DNA of 37,399 nucleotides. Source: Gammaproteobacteria bacterium. GTDB taxonomy: Bacteria > Pseudomonadota > Gammaproteobacteria > Pseudomonadales > Pseudohongiellaceae. Location: assembly GCA_002729315.1 (NCBI GenBank), contig PBTW01000088.1:1-37399 (forward strand), in the 5' to 3' direction. Position numbers and translations under genes: made by a program. Every line of letters starts with the position of its first letter. Positions within the stretch are counted from its first letter, which is position 1. This document shows positions 36,001 to 37,399 of this stretch, one piece after another. The notes under the pieces were generated by a model. The model worked only from the letters and a program-made list of their open reading frames with translations. It was not told the origin of the DNA and did not search any database.

Positions 36001-36651
36001 GCGCTGTAACTCAAGATCGCCGGGCTCTACTGAAATTTCAATATCCGGTAGAAATTCCGCGACGACCAGTGGCTCGGAAATCGCGAAAGGCCAGGCCAAG
36101 CGGGTCCCGGAATTCAACAACGATTCCGAATTCAAGAACACTGCTGAAACCACAGAAACCACCGTAAGGGCGGCAGCAAAACTCATCCAGGATTGCTGCG
36201 CGGGCGCCACCGTTTCAACTTCCCGCTGCTGCTCGACCACGTGGGCCTGTGCATCTTCCCACAGTTGCTGGATAAATTGCGTAGAGACTCCGGCGCGACC
36301 GTATTTAAGATCGTCCTCGCTGAACTCCAGCGAAGTCAGCAAGCGCTGTTCAAAGTCCGGTATGTGGTCCTCAACATAATGCGCCAGCATTCTGTCGTCC
36401 GTGTTACGGCGGCGAAGCAGGCGCAGGAACGAGGCGGTGATCAGAAACCCAGCAAATACTGCCACTGCAAACAAAGCAATGGAGCCTAACTTTCCGGGCT
36501 CCACCCACGCGCCCACGAGGCTTAATGACAGGGCTAAGACGGCTAGGGCGATAGTAAAGAGGCTTGCGCCCTTCAAGAAGAAAAACCTAGCGCGGCGACG
36601 GCGAAGCTGCTGGAGTGTCTGTTGGAGACTTGCGATGGTTGGTGTGGTCAT
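33040..36651 (-). CDS. DUF4175-like membrane protein with giant Gln-rich coiled coil
   Basis: A 1203-residue protein and the first gene of the operon. Two helices near the start (about 31–49 and 57–77) and a third (about 155–172) set the topology. A region of beta-sandwich domains in the periplasm follows (about 195–530; EISVEPGDLELQRG, DQEVMPLEEVVLEVDASDDYGL). A Gly-rich linker (about 535–550) then leads into a long Gln/Glu/Arg-rich coiled coil (about 555–1100), with a GGGGGGG break near residue 675. The C-terminus has a short helical cap. This layout fits DUF4175, found beside MoxR/VWA genes. The ATG at 36651 has GGACC 2 bases before it. It could span part of the periplasm as a scaffold; function is unknown. 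Confidence 0.8.
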   Translation of the reverse strand: MTTPTIASLQQTLQQLRRRRARFFFLKGASLFTIALAVLALSLSLVGAWVEPGKLGSIALFAVAVFAGFLITASFLRLLRRRNTDDRMLAHYVEDHIPDFEQRLLTSLEFSEDDLKYGRAGVSTQFIQQLWEDAQAHVVEQQREVETVAPAQQSWMSFAAALTVVSVVSAVFLNSESLLNSGTRLAWPFAISEPLVVAEFLPDIEISVEPGDLELQRGSSVTIVARVSNATPDSIDLRLQDDNVNWQDVSMSRDGSGSSSATYSYFIPSLQVDTTYYVAFEERGQQSSSQFQIKLFDLPQVEQINLAFDYPDYTELTDTTEQDTGDMIVPEGTKVLLDIQFNKAVATARVEFEESYRDPAEAGSELPSYQDLDLEIDGDLGSASFTVTQDGVYRIFATDLAGLESQEPLDYFIRSIEDAPPELSLRRPGRDQEVMPLEEVVLEVDASDDYGLSEFTLNYSVVGSEAVEVDFLTGENVRSVAGSELIYLEDLEVEPGDFVSYFLTLADNNGLDGPTEVISDIYFLQIIPTDQEFRRNPGMSGGQGAGGGQGGDSSALVSVQKDIIAATWKLRNRQNQVSPEEFGADAEIIAESQREATGRARMSIDRLAERLNFSDDTYDSAVENLSMAIEQMNLAAGELDKVQITSALQPEQLALQYILKAEANINRTSISMQQSGGGGGGGSAQQEREDLRELFEMEMGQLENRYETPNSRGRSSQQNQQEIDKLEELARRQEGLTRAQRNLARREDQMTEEQKRRELERLVRQQEQLSREVAQLAQQMALGQQSNQSSLQNNSQSQSASGTSDSGAQQRESAIQRAAQQMQEAAESDSASIAAARSQKALENLRRQQQRLNEQGESSVNQLAQNLGQRGQQLLQQQRQLQERIAETSRQQGLGQTRQSVRNDESLQELIQAQQQQQRDLEEIEDMLRAIIARGSNEDQRLMSQAQEASRDLRPIREEMSTSSRVLRNGMVNLAVNIEEEIEDQLEDLANSLARLDPATQGSESDQLQRAAEDAENLREQVESLQQQALAFNDNGSQQGTQPNLRDMRAQLQRSQQLAEQLQDQLRDQARGGQQGTQAGRAGALGNRQQIGGAREDGEQRAGTGGTIDTDGNNLPWGNARSIRQQLTQQDIEDFINQPELFRQLLQPIIELEGALRAKAELDNINNKLYTSFDEELPEEYRDLVQEYYRVLSESQGSDSPRQ

Positions 36652-37003
36652 TAGGTCCAGTTGGAAGTGTGGTTGCCGACATGCAGATTTTGAGCCGACA
36701 AACGACCCTGCAGTGATTCCATACTGCTGTCAGTTGTCCCGTTGCCAATTTCAGACTCCTGCAGGCCGCTTCCAATCCTATCGCGAGTAGCGGACCTGCT
36801 GCGCCCCAAATTTGACGCCGAACCCTATTTAACTATCCCACTAACCAGACTGGAGAGCAAGGCCTATGGACGTCGCATCCGACGTCGGGCCTGTCCCGTG
36901 CAGAGTGCGCAAGCAAAATAAGCCGGTCTACTTGAAAAAGCAGCTGCTAGGCGCGCTTGAGGCCGCCTACTATACACAGGTACGGAGAGCTGAACCGGCC
37001 GGT
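36652..37003. other. Leader region of the MoxR/VWA operon
   Basis: About 350 bases between the NUDIX gene stop and the first operon gene, both on the minus strand. It has no convincing ORF. A promoter must be expected here, but the best -35-like TTGGCA has a -10 at non-ideal spacing, so none is called. The far end contains a perfect palindrome, listed separately. Confidence 0.4.
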
Positions 37004-37009
37004 TCAGCT
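36988..37009. repeat. Perfect 22-bp palindrome at the NUDIX gene end
   Basis: AGCTGAACCGG and its exact inverse, CCGGTTCAGCT, are joined without a spacer. It overlaps the NUDIX stop codon (37004–37006). It could fold as a hairpin terminator stem for the minus-strand NUDIX message, although no T-run follows, or be a dimer-protein site upstream of the operon. Confidence 0.7.
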
Positions 37010-37399
37010 TGAGAAGCAACCCATTTCTTCCGGTCGGTAGTATGAAGAATTTTCCGGAAAGACTCGAATGCCGGCCTGCGCCACACCGGACAACAGCGAC
37101 GCCAGCGTCGCGTGACCTAACAAGTCTTGCAAAGTTGTCAAAGTCGGTAGGGGCAAGATCATGGAATCATTCTTTGCAGCGGTGATCGCTGCGCAGGGGC
37201 TGAGCCATCTGAAATCCAGAATTTCATCGTTATCGACGTTTACCTCAACCGCTTCAAGCAGTGGACACAGGAAAAACCAGGTACAGAAGCGCCTTGGCAA
37301 TTTAGGAGGCGTCGTCCAGTGCGCGGTATGAATTAGCTGCTTTTCAGAAATTTCGACCCCTGCTTCTTCGCGGGTTTCTCGAACGGCTGCACGAAGCGC
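37004..37399 (-). CDS. NUDIX hydrolase, C-terminal part (cut by window edge), NUDT19-like
   Basis: The frame is open from the right edge to a TGA at 37004–37006, giving 131 residues of the C-terminal part. It begins in the middle of the Nudix box: ALRAAVRETREEAGVEIS, with the REx2EExGU residues that bind the metal. AHWTTPPKLPRRFCTWFFLCP and then EILDFRWLSPCAA follow; this pattern, with a W-x-TP and RRFxTxFF block, resembles the NUDT19/RP2p group of CoA-type diphosphatases. The substrate is probably a CoA or nucleotide derivative. A TTG at 37300 opens a shorter frame but is internal. It precedes the large operon by about 350 bases on the same strand and may be a separate unit. Confidence 0.88.
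   Translation of the reverse strand, partial: ALRAAVRETREEAGVEISEKQLIHTAHWTTPPKLPRRFCTWFFLCPLLEAVEVNVDNDEILDFRWLSPCAAITAAKNDSMILPLPTLTTLQDLLGHATLASLLSGVAQAGIRVFPENSSYYRPEEMGCFSS

Overview
The window looks like part of a chromosome from a Gram-negative gammaproteobacterium, probably a free-living, possibly marine one. This rests on protein families only: a riboflavin kinase/FAD synthetase start, GlnK–AmtB, an AcrAB-type RND pump, a two-domain ornithine-lipid synthase and many periplasmic proteins. There is no rRNA, tRNA, CRISPR array, insertion sequence or prophage. Both ends cut genes: ribF on the left and a NUDIX hydrolase on the right.

Left part (1–9.3 kb). Minus strand: the 5' end of ribF, a small membrane ORF and an OlsF-type acyltransferase. 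A gene-poor kilobase follows (2338–3473). On the plus strand come a small membrane protein and a FdhF/YdeP-type molybdopterin oxidoreductase, which is a pseudogene: it carries two single-base indels in homopolymers and two in-frame stops. A BASS-type transporter and the glnK–amtB ammonium operon follow, closed by a clear hairpin terminator.

Middle part (9.3–21.7 kb). Minus strand: a PaaI-type thioesterase with a secreted metallo-beta-lactamase-fold hydrolase, a secreted YbhB/YbcL-type PEBP protein with its own terminator, then an acyl-CoA ligase, a DUF4345-like membrane protein and a short-chain dehydrogenase. Plus strand: a two-gene RND efflux system without an outer-membrane channel gene, and a CNNM/CBS-domain membrane protein. 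A small exported helical-repeat protein lies on the minus strand.

Right part (22–36.7 kb). The striking feature is a tight eight-gene minus-strand operon. In transcription order: a 1203-residue DUF4175-like membrane protein with a huge Gln-rich coiled coil; a membrane VWA protein with a GATase-like domain; a secreted caspase-fold protein whose catalytic Cys is missing; a secreted TPR protein with an HExxH peptidase domain; a DUF4159 protein; a MoxR AAA+ ATPase; a DUF58 VWA protein; and a BatA-like membrane VWA protein. Starts and stops overlap or abut for most of its length and a hairpin follows the last gene. MoxR/VWA pairs are known chaperone-like modules. Here the module is coupled to an envelope coiled-coil protein, a protease-like TPR protein and a pseudo-caspase, which suggests an envelope assembly or surveillance machine of unknown substrate. 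This is the best candidate for an under-described system in the window.
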